From CAZAOY01 sp964486925 (lineage in GTDB: Bacteria > Bacillota > Clostridia > Oscillospirales > Ruminococcaceae): a DNA stretch of 64,000 nucleotides. The notes beneath the pieces were generated by a model, which was not told the origin of the DNA, made no database searches, and saw only the letters and a list, made by a program, of their open reading frames with translations. Below are positions 52,868 to 62,667 of this stretch, piece by piece. Both the position numbers and the translations under genes were made by a program. The stretch lies in NCBI GenBank assembly GCA_964486925.1, contig CAZAOY010000001.1:68737-132736 (forward strand), read 5' to 3'. Positions within the stretch are counted from its first letter, which is position 1. Every line of letters begins with the position of its first letter.

Positions 52868-54036
52868 CGTTCTACAAAGTCGTTAAAATCAGCCTCGATA
52901 TCCAATGCGTCCAATATTGCCGCGTCAGGGATATCCTCTGATGGAATCTCCTTCATCACAGGCTTTGCAGGGGTGTTTTTTGAATAGGACTTCTCTAAAA
53001 GCTCCTGCCCATGTATTGTAACCTTCTTAGCGATCTCCTCACGAAGCTTTTCGTCCTCTAGTAGGATCTGCTTTACCTTGTCACGTCCTTGTCCTAAACG
53101 TTCACCGTTATAGCTAAACCAAGCCCCGCTCTTGTTTATAATATCAGCATCCACCGCAAAGTCTATAATCTCACCAACCCGTGAGATCCCTTGACCATAC
53201 ATTATATCGAACATGACCTCTCTAAACGGAGGTGCTACCTTGTTTTTAACAATCTTACATTTGGTACGGTTTCCTAAAACCTCTGTACCATTTTTAATAG
53301 CCTCGCCCTTACGAACCTCTAGCCTTACAGAGGAATAGAATTTTAGCGCTCTACCACCTGGAGTGGTTTCAGGGTTTCCGTACATAACCCCAATCTTTTC
53401 ACGAACCTGGTTAATAAAGATGGCAACACAGTTGGTTTTAGCTACAACCGATGTAAGCTTACGTAGTGCTTGCGACATTAATCGTGCCTGTAGACCAACA
53501 TGGGAATCGCCCATCTCGCCGTCAATCTCCGCCTTTGTAACGATTGCCGCAACCGAGTCTAGCACAACTACATCGATAGCACCCGAACGCACAAGCGACT
53601 CCATGATTTCAAGAGCCTGCTCCCCTGTGTCCGGTTGGGATACTAATAGGGAATCTATGTCAACCCCAATAGCCTTTGCATACATAGGGTCAAGTGCATG
53701 TTCAACGTCGATAAATGCCGCTTCACCACCCGCTCTTTGCGCCTGCTCAATAATATGTAAAGCTACGGTAGTTTTACCGGAGGATTCAGGTCCGTATATC
53801 TCCACAATCCTACCCTTTGGAACTCCGCCTATCCCTAATGCAATGTCTAAACCTAGCGATCCTGTAGAGATCGATTCAACATTCATGTTCATTGCCTGCC
53901 CTAGCTTCATAACAGAGCCTTTACCATACTGCTTTTCAAGCTGTGCTATAGCGGCTTCAAGCGCCTTCTTCTTCTCGGACGCACCTGTTTGGACAACCAC
54001 CTTTTCTTTTTCAGGAGTCTTTGCTCTTGACGCCAT
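52864..54036 (-). CDS. recA: Recombinase RecA
   Basis: The 390-residue recombinase is longer than the usual 345-350, with extra residues at the basic N terminus (MASRAKTPEKEKVVV) and an acidic C-terminal tail. It has AIAQLEKQYGKGSVMKLG near 30, Walker A GPESSGKTT near 80, VVLDSVAAI near 157, the QALRKLTSVV region and INQVREKIGVMYGNPETTPGG near 208. It mediates homologous recombination and the SOS response. GGAGGAAT precedes the ATG. I did not see a standard SOS box upstream. Confidence 0.98.
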   Translation of the reverse strand: MASRAKTPEKEKVVVQTGASEKKKALEAAIAQLEKQYGKGSVMKLGQAMNMNVESISTGSLGLDIALGIGGVPKGRIVEIYGPESSGKTTVALHIIEQAQRAGGEAAFIDVEHALDPMYAKAIGVDIDSLLVSQPDTGEQALEIMESLVRSGAIDVVVLDSVAAIVTKAEIDGEMGDSHVGLQARLMSQALRKLTSVVAKTNCVAIFINQVREKIGVMYGNPETTPGGRALKFYSSVRLEVRKGEAIKNGTEVLGNRTKCKIVKNKVAPPFREVMFDIMYGQGISRVGEIIDFAVDADIINKSGAWFSYNGERLGQGRDKVKQILLEDEKLREEIAKKVTIHGQELLEKSYSKNTPAKPVMKEIPSEDIPDAAILDALDIEADFNDFVER

Positions 54037-54085
54037 ATATATTCCTCCATACTACTTACATTAATTAAGCGAAGTTATTCTGATA

Positions 54086-54238
54086 TAGCAATTCCAGTTG
54101 ACATTTACAATGTCAACTATTCGCCTACGGGCAAATTATCGCGCATAAAGTGCGATGGAATTGCTACTTAGCAAGTTCCGGTGGGCTTTCAGCACACAAA
54201 ATAAGCTTTGCCTATCTTCTTGACATTTTAAATGTCAA
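54086..54238. repeat. Palindrome cluster between prmC and recA
   Basis: TTGACATT, tac, AATGTCAA (54098-54116) and TTGACATTT, t, AAATGTCAA (54220-54238) are near-identical palindromes. Around the first, TAGCAATTCCA (54086-54096) is repeated inversely as TGGAATTGCTA (54156-54166), with an inner ATCGC/GCGAT. The pieces can form nested hairpins. They may hold the prmC terminator and recA control region; no clear recA promoter was found. Confidence 0.6.
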
Positions 54239-54247
54239 GCGTAACGG

Positions 54248-55111
54248 CTATAATTCGCCATACACTACTCTTATTATACCATATAAATCTTTTTTTGTCA
54301 TGATATTTTTAAAATTATTCATTTGTAAAATTTCTGTGACAGCGTTCTCCTGTCCTATCCCTATCTCAAATGCAACCAAACCGCCCCGCTTTAGCTTAAC
54401 TCCTCTATCAGCTTTGCTGGTACAACAGCTGATAATCTCTTTGTAAAACCAAAGTCCATCCTGCTCGCCGTACAGCGCCATGGATGGCTCAAACTTAACC
54501 TCCGCTTGGAGGGTATTCATGTCATTAGCTGTAAGATAAGGCGGGTTTGATACTATAATATCCACAGGAGGTACATCTATATCTGTATCAAATATATCGT
54601 TATTAAGGCAGATAACGTTAGAGTTATTTAACTTTACATTCTTAGTAAGATAACCAAACGCCTGCTTGGATTTTTCTATTCCATAGATGGTGTTACCGCT
54701 ACAATAGTGATCTATCGTAACCGCAATACATCCCGAACCACTGCAAAGATCCGCAATCTGTAGCGGATTATCCCGATTTAATCCTTTGATATAGGAGATA
54801 ACCACCTCGCAAAGCACCTCGGTGTCGGATCGAGGGATTAGAACACCCTCACCTACAACAAACGGTAGTCCGTAAAACTCCCATTCTCCTAGTAGATACT
54901 GAAGTGGATAGTTGCCAGCCCGCCTTTTTGCCGATTTAATAACATTTTGTGCGGTCTGCTCCTCTATAGCTCTATCCCCTAAAACTAGCTGTGACAACGG
55001 CATTTTTAGTAAACCGCCCACCAAAACCTTAGCTTCATAGCGGTGGTTAACCTCTGACCCTAGGGTGGATAGAATATCGGTCACTTGGTTTAAAAGCTGT
55101 GAAACTACCAC
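54248..55111 (-). CDS. prmC: Peptide chain release factor N5-glutamine methyltransferase
   Basis: The 287-residue SAM-dependent enzyme methylates the GGQ glutamine of release factors. It shows the SAM motif IADLCSGSGCIAVTI near 119 and the catalytic NPPYL in IIVSNPPYLTANDM near 188, with the N-terminal helical recognition domain. The start is GTG at 55111, inside the DUF1385 stop region (overlap of seven bases), so it is coupled to that gene. Confidence 0.94.
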   Translation of the reverse strand: MVVSQLLNQVTDILSTLGSEVNHRYEAKVLVGGLLKMPLSQLVLGDRAIEEQTAQNVIKSAKRRAGNYPLQYLLGEWEFYGLPFVVGEGVLIPRSDTEVLCEVVISYIKGLNRDNPLQIADLCSGSGCIAVTIDHYCSGNTIYGIEKSKQAFGYLTKNVKLNNSNVICLNNDIFDTDIDVPPVDIIVSNPPYLTANDMNTLQAEVKFEPSMALYGEQDGLWFYKEIISCCTSKADRGVKLKRGGLVAFEIGIGQENAVTEILQMNNFKNIMTKKDLYGIIRVVYGEL

Positions 55112-56061
55112 CTGTCCGCCTCTTTATCTTCCGGGATTACTGCGTTTAGTGCTTGTATCGCTACCTCTATCTGTTGCTCATCAGGTTCAGATGTGGTAAT
55201 ATGTTGCAGTAAAACCCCTGGGTAGGAGATAATTCGTGTAAAAGTGTTATCATAACGTCCCGCAAGCTTTATAATCTCATAAGCAATTCCTGTTACAAGC
55301 GGAAGCATAGCAAGCTTTAGCAGTACACGGATAACAATACTATCCCATGTTACTACCGAAAACAGGATAATGCTAAGCACCAATACAATAATTAGAAAGC
55401 TTGTCCCACAACGCGGATGGAAGCGTGACTGCTTCTTAACGTTCTCTACCGTTAGCGGTAGTCCCGCTTCGTAGCAGAATATAGTCTTATGCTCCGCCCC
55501 GTGGTACTGAAACACCCTTTGTATCTCCTTCATCCGAGATACAAGTAAAAGATATCCCACAAACACAGCTATCTTGATAACCCCTTCAATAAGGGTTTTA
55601 TACCCACCAAGATCCACTAAGCTGTTTATTAGAGATACAATAATTGTAGGCACAAACATAAAGAGCAGTATCGCAACCGCCGCCCCAAGGATCGAGGCAA
55701 ATACGCTAACCGCCTTTACAAGGTTATCCCCGAATTTGTCCTGTAGCCATCTTTCAAACTTTGTGGTCGCCTCTTCGGTTTCATCAAGCCCAGAAAGCTC
55801 TACTGAACGCATAAGACATTTATATCCGTCAATCATGGTGATTATAAAGTTAACAAGCCCTCGTAAAATCGGGGTTTTTCTTATGACCTGTAGCAGTTTT
55901 CCGCCGCCGTTTATATCCCAGCTTTCAAGCTTTATATCCCCTTTAGAGCTTCTTACCGCAAGGGAGGCTTTATCGATCCCCCTCATCATAATTCCCTCTA
56001 TAACAGCCTGTCCGCCAATCTTTGTTTTGTGTGTTGTGCAGTTGTTATCCTTATTGTTCAA
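55105..56061 (-). CDS. DUF1385 membrane protein (YqhQ-like)
   Basis: The 318-residue protein starts with the DUF1385 signature KIGGQAVIEGIMMRG near residue 13 and has three or four membrane helices, including ILGAAVAILLFMFVPTIIVSLI and ILFSVVTWDSIVIRVLLKL, with FQYHGAEHKTIFCYE between them. The function is not established. DUF1385 next to prmC is a common order in Clostridia. Confidence 0.92.
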   Translation of the reverse strand: MNNKDNNCTTHKTKIGGQAVIEGIMMRGIDKASLAVRSSKGDIKLESWDINGGGKLLQVIRKTPILRGLVNFIITMIDGYKCLMRSVELSGLDETEEATTKFERWLQDKFGDNLVKAVSVFASILGAAVAILLFMFVPTIIVSLINSLVDLGGYKTLIEGVIKIAVFVGYLLLVSRMKEIQRVFQYHGAEHKTIFCYEAGLPLTVENVKKQSRFHPRCGTSFLIIVLVLSIILFSVVTWDSIVIRVLLKLAMLPLVTGIAYEIIKLAGRYDNTFTRIISYPGVLLQHITTSEPDEQQIEVAIQALNAVIPEDKEADRW

Positions 56062-56129
56062 TACCCTTCTCCAATCTGTATATTTTAACGCATAGGCCTA
56101 TCTAAAAGATAATCTGGCTTAAGATATCC

Positions 56130-57542
56130 TTAAATTCCCTCGCTGTTCTTTGGTAACGTTATAGTTACGGTAGTACCCACGTCCAGACGGCTTGAGATTA
56201 AAAGGCTACCGCCGTGCTGACGGATAATCTCATCCGCCACCGCTAGTCCAATACCTGAACCTCTTACTGTCATGTTTGCTTTGTAAAATTTATCCTTAAC
56301 AAAAGGTAGGTCGTGGGCTGAGATACCGCACCCCTTGTCCTCTACCCGAATGTTAATCTTTTGTGCATCCTCAAATGCGGTTACAGAGATTATATCGTTC
56401 TCTTTGCTGTATTTAAATGCGTTGTCCAATACGTTAATGAATACCTGACGAAGCCTGTTTTTGTCTGCGTAGATGTAGGAGATATCCTTTGGTATGGTGT
56501 ATAAAAGTGTCTTGTCCTCTTTTCTGGCTCTTTGGGTAAAGATTATTACAGCGTCCTCAATCTCCGCAAGGATGTCAATCTTTGCTTTGTTAAGCGAGAA
56601 TCTTCCGCTTTGCATGCGTGAAAAGTCCAAAAGCTCCTCTACCATGTTGGAAAGCCGCTCGGTTTCGGAGGAGATTATATTCATCCCACGTTTAAACATA
56701 TCCTGTTCTTCTATAGACATGGTAGCAAGCGTCTCCGACCAACCTTTAATTGCGGTAAGCGGGGTACGCAGTTCATGAGAGATGGAGGAGATAAAGTCGT
56801 TCTTAATCTGTTCGGTGTTAGCCAGCTCATCCGCCATGTAGTTTATCACATCGCATAGATCACCTAACTCATCGTTGTTTATCTTCTTTATCCGCGTGCT
56901 GTAATCCCCGGTTGCAAACCGTCTTGCCGCCACACTTACCTGTCCGACAGGGACGATAATAGACTTAATAAAGTAAGCCCCGGAGATAACCACCACCGTA
57001 ACGATTAAGAGCGATACACCAAAGTAGGCAATCATAATAAATAAAACTCTATCCTCAATCTTTTCAAGGGATACTATATACCTCACCGCCGAATACTCAA
57101 CGCTCATAAAAGGTAGTAGCACACAGATAGACATTACCCGTTCACCCTGATCAGACTGCCCAATATATTCCCCTAGCCCTGTAGGACTGCTAATAGCATT
57201 CTTGAAGTCAGGTAGAGTTGGGGAGGTGGTGTACTCAAATCCCACTGAGGATATTACAACATCCCCATCCTTGTTTAAGGCCTGCATCTCTATCTGGTCC
57301 TTCTTGTCAAACCCTTCCACAATATTTTTAAGTTCGGAGTTAACGTTTAACGTATCCTGTGAAACAATCCTTGTAAGCGCATCCGAAACAAGGTTGGATT
57401 CATTTACAAGTAGCTGTCTTGCGGCTGAGTAGTAGGAATTTCTATTTACAAACCAAAAAGCACTCGCCCCTAAAAGTAGAAGGATTATGATAAACAGTAG
57501 GCTGTTTGTAAGCCATCTTCTTGATATGCTGTTAACCGACAA
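56130..57542 (-). CDS. Sensor histidine kinase
   Basis: The 470-residue kinase has helices near residues 10-32 and 163-185, an extracytoplasmic sensor region between them, HAMP, the phospho-acceptor box ISHELRTPLTAIKG (His near 253) and an ATPase domain with NVLDNAFKYS, DKGCGI and GSGIGLAVADEI. The start is TTG at 57542 with AAGGGGG seven bases upstream. It follows its regulator gene by 18 bases, and a lipoprotein gene heads the operon. Confidence 0.93.
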   Translation of the reverse strand: MSVNSISRRWLTNSLLFIIILLLLGASAFWFVNRNSYYSAARQLLVNESNLVSDALTRIVSQDTLNVNSELKNIVEGFDKKDQIEMQALNKDGDVVISSVGFEYTTSPTLPDFKNAISSPTGLGEYIGQSDQGERVMSICVLLPFMSVEYSAVRYIVSLEKIEDRVLFIMIAYFGVSLLIVTVVVISGAYFIKSIIVPVGQVSVAARRFATGDYSTRIKKINNDELGDLCDVINYMADELANTEQIKNDFISSISHELRTPLTAIKGWSETLATMSIEEQDMFKRGMNIISSETERLSNMVEELLDFSRMQSGRFSLNKAKIDILAEIEDAVIIFTQRARKEDKTLLYTIPKDISYIYADKNRLRQVFINVLDNAFKYSKENDIISVTAFEDAQKINIRVEDKGCGISAHDLPFVKDKFYKANMTVRGSGIGLAVADEIIRQHGGSLLISSRLDVGTTVTITLPKNSEGI

Positions 57543-57560
57543 AATTAATCCCCCTTAAGA

Positions 57561-58280
57561 CTACTGCTGTTCACACCATTTGTACCCATAACCCCAGATA
57601 GTCTGTATATATACAGGCTTAGAAGGTTCATCCTCAATCTTCATCCTAAGCCTTCTGATATTTACATCAACAATCTTAAGATCACCATAACTGCTACTAC
57701 CCCAGATCTTCTCCTGTATCGCCTGGCGATCCATAGCTACATCCTTATTCGATAGAAAACACTCCATAATCTGATACTCAACCTGTGTAAGATCAAGCAG
57801 AGTACCAGATTTTGTAACTGTGCGGCTCTTTGGATTTAGGATAAAAACCCCTGATATTAACAGGTTGTTTGCAGGGGAGGATATAGCGTTATTCTGGCTG
57901 ATACGTCTGCTAACCGCCTCTATTCGTGCGATAAGCTCAGAGGGGCTAAACGGTTTTGTTATGTAGTCGTCCGCACCGATAGAAAGCCCTGTAATCTTGT
58001 CGTCCTCATGAAGCTTTGCGGAGAGCATTATAATACCCACACTTCCGCTTTTCGCTCTAATCATACGGCAAACCTCAAATCCGTCCATCCCAGGAAGCAT
58101 AATATCAAGCAACACTATATCGATTCTACCGTTGTTTAGGGTGTACTCCTCTAAAGCCTGCTCTCCGGTGGTAGTTTCAATGACATCAAAGTTTGCACGT
58201 TTTAGGTTTATTACAACAAACTCTCGGATAGCTTCCTCATCCTCGCATACTAGTATGCGTTTGTTACTCAATAAAATCAT
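57561..58280 (-). CDS. OmpR-family response regulator
   Basis: The 239-residue protein has a receiver domain (ILVCEDEEAIREF, phospho-acceptor in LLDIMLPGMDG near residue 58, ITKPFSP switch) and a winged helix ending KIVDVNIRRLRMKIE and TIWGYGYKW. It pairs with the downstream kinase. GAGGAGAT precedes the start. Confidence 0.94.
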   Translation of the reverse strand: MILLSNKRILVCEDEEAIREFVVINLKRANFDVIETTTGEQALEEYTLNNGRIDIVLLDIMLPGMDGFEVCRMIRAKSGSVGIIMLSAKLHEDDKITGLSIGADDYITKPFSPSELIARIEAVSRRISQNNAISSPANNLLISGVFILNPKSRTVTKSGTLLDLTQVEYQIMECFLSNKDVAMDRQAIQEKIWGSSSYGDLKIVDVNIRRLRMKIEDEPSKPVYIQTIWGYGYKWCEQQ

Positions 58281-58300
58281 CTCCTCACTGTCTTTGTATT

Positions 58301-59638
58301 CTAGGTTATAAGTTTGAATCTTTGTTTTATATCTTCATCATTTAAAGGAATCTGCTCGTGCTCATTATGTAGCTTAAATAGATAGGATACCTGGCCTACC
58401 GTCTTGATAACGGTAAAATCACTAAAGCTGCCGCCCTTTACCTCATTTCGCTTAACCATCCTTATAGAAAACCATGGTTTGTTCTTTTTGTTTTTGCTTG
58501 TGTAACTATAGAAGGTTACTGCACTTTCTGCGCTGTTTTTAGTAGCGGTAATCTTGTTTGTCCAGTCCTCGTCTAGTATTAGCATGAAGTTTAGGGAGTA
58601 GTCGCTGTAGGTAATCTGATTTAGCACAAGTTGGTTATCGGTGTAGTTGCTCCATCTTGTGTAGAATAGCTTGTTGTGGTTTTCTGTATCCTCATACCCT
58701 AAAAAAGGAAAAAGCTGTGGAATTTCTAGCACCTGATCCGAGTTAATATCCCGTGATAGGATACGTGCGTTACGCTGTGTCTTTTCGATAAGCCCTAGGT
58801 TTATATCCTCGCCTTTATAGATAAGGTTTATAAGGTAGTGGTTAATTCCAGTTAAAATCTGTGTGGAAACCACCCCCGTACCCTTTACCCCGTCGATATA
58901 AAGTGCTGAAACTACTACTGAACCAGGTCGCATCATAACATGACCCTTAGAGATTGCAATATACTCTTGAACATTAGAGTCTAAAAGGACAGGGTTTGAT
59001 TTTTCAAACTTTCCACTTGAAAGGTTAACCGAAACTGCATAATTTTCGGTTTGATCCTCGGTGGTTCTACTGCCGAATAGTATAAGCTCGTCCTTGCCAT
59101 CCCCGTTAATATCGATAATCTCATGGGTACTGCATGAATGGGTACTTCTTTCGATTAGCTGTCGGTTGCTGTAGGAATAGATCTTAACGATACTTTTAGA
59201 AGATCCAATAGAGGTAAACCCGATTATAGCAAAGGTGCTGTCACCTACAGTTACCACATTGAATTTATCTACACCGACCGCCTCGACCCCTAAATTATAT
59301 GCCGTCACCCATTCGTCATCAACCTTATCAAGTACATTTACCCGAAGGGTATAGTTTTCCGCACTGGTCGAGGGAATCTCATAAAAGACAATCGCCTCGC
59401 TAGATTCCTCGCCATCCAGATTAACAAGTGTAATAGCCGATTTATGCTCGCCCTGTCTTGGATACTTTAACTTTACATTTTTATCCACAGAACGGGCAAA
59501 TACTTTATATATCTCACTTAACTCCCCGGTAAGCTTTGGAGGTACAAGCATATTCTCCACACTAATTGTAGCTACTCCGCAACCTGACAATAAAAGTGAC
59601 ATAACAGTTATTAATATAACAACTATATATTTCTTCAT
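58301..59638 (-). CDS. Putative lipoprotein of a two-component operon
   Basis: The 445-residue protein has a lipoprotein signal peptide with lipobox LLSGC (Cys near 20), so it is membrane-anchored outside the cell. One FG-GAP/EF-like segment DINGDGKDELILFG near 195 suggests a beta-propeller-like fold. I recognise no named family. It is the first gene of an operon with a response regulator and a sensor kinase, which suggests it feeds or modulates the signal; this is inference. Confidence 0.8.
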   Translation of the reverse strand: MKKYIVVILITVMSLLLSGCGVATISVENMLVPPKLTGELSEIYKVFARSVDKNVKLKYPRQGEHKSAITLVNLDGEESSEAIVFYEIPSTSAENYTLRVNVLDKVDDEWVTAYNLGVEAVGVDKFNVVTVGDSTFAIIGFTSIGSSKSIVKIYSYSNRQLIERSTHSCSTHEIIDINGDGKDELILFGSRTTEDQTENYAVSVNLSSGKFEKSNPVLLDSNVQEYIAISKGHVMMRPGSVVVSALYIDGVKGTGVVSTQILTGINHYLINLIYKGEDINLGLIEKTQRNARILSRDINSDQVLEIPQLFPFLGYEDTENHNKLFYTRWSNYTDNQLVLNQITYSDYSLNFMLILDEDWTNKITATKNSAESAVTFYSYTSKNKKNKPWFSIRMVKRNEVKGGSFSDFTVIKTVGQVSYLFKLHNEHEQIPLNDEDIKQRFKLIT

Positions 59639-59779
59639 TAATATACCACGCCTTATAGTTAAAATTATTTATTAATTTTCATATCTTCGTTCACTATAAT
59701 TATAACATACATATATTAAAATTTATAGTTGTTTTTTTATTATTCTTTATTTTTTAACAAATGACAAATTTCGACAAAG

Positions 59780-60508
59780 TTAGGTAAGCGACTGATACAC
59801 ACCAAATATAGAGATTACCTGAAGGTATGGAAGTGGCGTATCGATGTTACCTGTTCCGACAGCAAAGCCCTTATTTTTAGTATAGTTAAACAGTAATTTG
59901 CAGCGGTCGTATATGTCAGCAGGTTTACTGCTACAGATAAATTCATTATAAATCCCGCCTAACAACGCAATGCTTTGGTTATAACTATCGTAAAGCGTGA
60001 ATATATCGTTATCCAAAAGATAGTCTGATACCATGTAAAATCCGCTAAACCCCATGGCTATAGCAAGCTCTAGTTCGGATTTAATGCTACCACTTTGGTT
60101 TGGAATATATATTGCAGGTAGCTTAATCTCCTTTGACAGCTGGATACCCTTATGGGTCACAGCTATAGCGCAGACAACATCACTACTTTGCGCTAACTCC
60201 AATACCTCGCTTGTGTGGCATAGTGTGACAAGCTTCATACCTTTTGGAAGAAGCTCCTTGGATACTGATAAAACCTTGGACATATCATCCGCTGAAAAAC
60301 CGTTACAGTCGATAAAGGACACATCCATATGTATATTTTTGTGACATGCTATTAAGGTTGTGACGGTGTTTACCGGGGTGTCCCACACATGGGAACCGGT
60401 ACGCCATACTATCTGCTCCACAATCTTTTGGTTTAAAAACGGCTCAAATAGCACCGGCCTGCCGCTGTTCTTGTTTTCAAGTACCCGTAAAAACTCTCTA
60501 TAGTCCAT
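59780..60508 (-). CDS. Small URO-D-like protein
   Basis: The 242-residue protein resembles the uroporphyrinogen decarboxylase fold at both ends: MDYREFLRVLENKNSGRPVLFEPF at the start, and NKGFAVGTGNIDTPLPYLQ near the end, which corresponds to the family's GTGNxxP segment. It is about 100 residues shorter than typical members, so part of the barrel is reduced. It is unlikely to be a haem enzyme. ATG 60508 has AAAGG eight bases ahead. Confidence 0.6.
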   Translation of the reverse strand: MDYREFLRVLENKNSGRPVLFEPFLNQKIVEQIVWRTGSHVWDTPVNTVTTLIACHKNIHMDVSFIDCNGFSADDMSKVLSVSKELLPKGMKLVTLCHTSEVLELAQSSDVVCAIAVTHKGIQLSKEIKLPAIYIPNQSGSIKSELELAIAMGFSGFYMVSDYLLDNDIFTLYDSYNQSIALLGGIYNEFICSSKPADIYDRCKLLFNYTKNKGFAVGTGNIDTPLPYLQVISIFGVYQSLT

Positions 60509-60631
60509 CGTACCCACCTTTTTATATTGTAGCCTTTAAAGGGATGTGATTAACGAAATTTCCGATCTTCATTTTTTATAGAACATGTGGCAAACCATAT
60601 CTTAATTAGTTTTAGCGTAAAGTTAACCACC

Positions 60632-61582
60632 TTAGCCCTTCTTTAAAGCCTGTGTATACCTACTAAATAGCTCACTTGCAAGTATCCCCGATACGATCAG
60701 TATGCTTCCTACTATGGTGGTAGCAGACATTATCTCCACCGTACCATCAATATTTGGAATTATCATAGCAAAGACCGCCCCTAAAACAGGCTCTGCCGTA
60801 AAGATAAGCACTACATTAGTAGGGGACACATGGCTCTGCGCCGATAACATCAAAAGGTATGCGATAGCGCTGGAAAATACCGCACATACAACCACCGTTA
60901 CAATCATAGCAGGGGGTAAAAAATCCGCTCTCTGGTTCTCGGTCGCTCCCCATGCAACAAATGCGCCGATAGAGCAAAAGGCCATCTGTAGGGTATTAAC
61001 GCTGGTGGGCTCATGCCTTATCGATATGTTGTTTGAAAGCAGTATGTATATGGTGAAGGATACCGCGGAGATTAAAGTTAGAAAATCTCCGTAGTTAAGC
61101 GGCGACATCTCAAACCGTATTAGTGTGTTACTGTCAAAGGTAAGTACATTGCAGACAAAGGAAAGTCCAATTAAGGCAAGAATTAACCCTAAAAGCTCCC
61201 CCTTTGCAGGTCGCTTTTTGCTGATTACCGCTGCACAGATAGGAACTAAAACCACATAGAAGGCGGTTAAAAACGCTGAATTTGCCGCTGTGGTATACTT
61301 AATACCCTCAACTTGAAAGTACATGCTGACAAACAAAAGTATCCCTAGTAAAAACGAATCAAGATAGAATCTTAATGATTTATGCAGTACCTTTTTAAAG
61401 TAAAAGGGTATTAATACAATAAATGCAATACCGAACCGTACAGCAATAAAAGGGAAGGGGTCTGCGTAGTTTACAGCAATCTTCATAAGAGGGAAGGTCA
61501 GCCCCCAAAAAACTGTGGCTAATAGTAGCAGTAAAACATGCTTAAGCGACTGTGTTGGCTGGGTTGAGGAGCGAGTGTTCAT
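60632..61582 (-). CDS. DMT-family (EamA) transporter
   Basis: The 316-residue membrane protein has ten predicted helices in two EamA repeats (HVLLLLLATVFWGLTFPLMK near 15 and the second half from about 160). Drug/metabolite transporters of this group export amino acids or other small metabolites. The substrate is unknown. A 24-base gap separates it from mtnN upstream, so they are probably co-transcribed. Confidence 0.9.
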   Translation of the reverse strand: MNTRSSTQPTQSLKHVLLLLLATVFWGLTFPLMKIAVNYADPFPFIAVRFGIAFIVLIPFYFKKVLHKSLRFYLDSFLLGILLFVSMYFQVEGIKYTTAANSAFLTAFYVVLVPICAAVISKKRPAKGELLGLILALIGLSFVCNVLTFDSNTLIRFEMSPLNYGDFLTLISAVSFTIYILLSNNISIRHEPTSVNTLQMAFCSIGAFVAWGATENQRADFLPPAMIVTVVVCAVFSSAIAYLLMLSAQSHVSPTNVVLIFTAEPVLGAVFAMIIPNIDGTVEIMSATTIVGSILIVSGILASELFSRYTQALKKG

Positions 61583-61606
61583 TAATTCTTTGCCCTTTCT
61601 AAGGAA

Positions 61607-62290
61607 TTACAGTGATTTTATGTATCTAACTAGCAGTGATGCAGAGTTGTTTGCCGCAATCCTTGCAAACTCGTCAAAGGTAATCTCTGCTCCATCGTCC
61701 GCCTTGTCGGATATACTGCGTATAGCTACATATGGCACAGAGAAGCAGTAGGCAACCTGTCCCACAACCGCACTTTCCATATCCACAGCTAGCGGATTAA
61801 ACCCGTCAATTATAGCAATCTTTAGAAAATCATCGCTTACAAAGACATCCCCGGTAACGATCCTTCCTTCAAATAGGCGGTAGCTAGGGTTGTTTGTAGC
61901 TTGGTAGGTTGCTTTTATACCGCTTATAATCTGTGGATCTGCCACAAACTCGCTGTTATACGGAGGGTTAGTGTTAAGGATATCGCTGTCTAAATCGTGG
62001 TGCATACAGTTGGTAGATAAAACTATATCAAAGATACCGACATCTTTAGAAAGACCGCCTGAAACCCCTGAGTTAATTAGACAGTCAACCTTAAAATGTG
62101 TAATTAATATGGTAGAGCTAATAGCTGCATTAGCCTTACCTATTCCGCAACAACATAACACTACCTGTGTGTTACCTATTGTGCCTTCAAAGTAGGAGAT
62201 ACCACCTATTGTTTGGGTGTTTGTTATCTCCATGTTTTCCTTAATTAAGGTTATCTCGCAGTTCATTGCCCCTAGTATACCGATCTTCAT
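61607..62290 (-). CDS. mtnN: 5'-methylthioadenosine/S-adenosylhomocysteine nucleosidase
   Basis: The 227-residue enzyme splits MTA and SAH into adenine and the thio-ribose. Family marks are KIGILGAMNCEI at the start, GVSGGL near 78, and the C-terminal DMESAVVGQVAYCFSVPYVAIRSISDKAD with the substrate-binding Glu and catalytic Asp. ATG 62290 has GGGGGAC upstream. Its leader contains a 94-bp unit in triplicate. Confidence 0.95.
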   Translation of the reverse strand: MKIGILGAMNCEITLIKENMEITNTQTIGGISYFEGTIGNTQVVLCCCGIGKANAAISSTILITHFKVDCLINSGVSGGLSKDVGIFDIVLSTNCMHHDLDSDILNTNPPYNSEFVADPQIISGIKATYQATNNPSYRLFEGRIVTGDVFVSDDFLKIAIIDGFNPLAVDMESAVVGQVAYCFSVPYVAIRSISDKADDGAEITFDEFARIAANNSASLLVRYIKSL

Positions 62291-62370
62291 GATTGTCCCC
62301 CTTTTATGCAATTGTTTTTTAATGTGTATGCCAATAATGTTTTATCCGCTATCCTGCGTTTGTGAGTATT

Positions 62371-62667
62371 ATGTTTATTATAACATAGAAAAAAGTATAG
62401 ACTTTTTACCTTTAATGTTTCAATAAACATTTTTAGTGTAAAGCTTTGCTTTACTACCTTTATTATGTTTATTATAACATAGAAAAAAGTATAGACTTTT
62501 TACCTTTAATGTTTCAATAAACATTTTTAGTGTAAAGCTTTGCTTTACTACCTTTATTATGTTTATTATAACATAGAAAAAAGTATAGACTTTTTACCTT
62601 TAATGTTTCAATAAACATTTTTAGTGTAAAGCTTTGCTTTACTACCTTTATTATGTTTATTATAACA
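62371..62667. repeat. 94-bp tandem repeat, three copies and a partial fourth
   Basis: Units start at 62371, 62465 and 62559 and a partial unit at 62653, always with ATGTTTATTATAACA. Each full unit holds a minus-strand TATAAT, the small hairpins AATGTTT/AAACATT and GTAAAGC/GCTTTAC, and a TTGAAA-18-TATACT pair on the minus strand. The period is not a multiple of three, so it is not a protein repeat. Confidence 0.95.

Noticed and set aside
53363..54064. 233-residue plus-strand ORF opposite recA
   Set aside because: Ser/Pro/Ala-rich shadow of the recA coding strand without a promoter or binding site.
62371..62667. CRISPR-like array
   Set aside because: The units are contiguous and identical over the full 94 bases, with no unique spacers and no cas genes.
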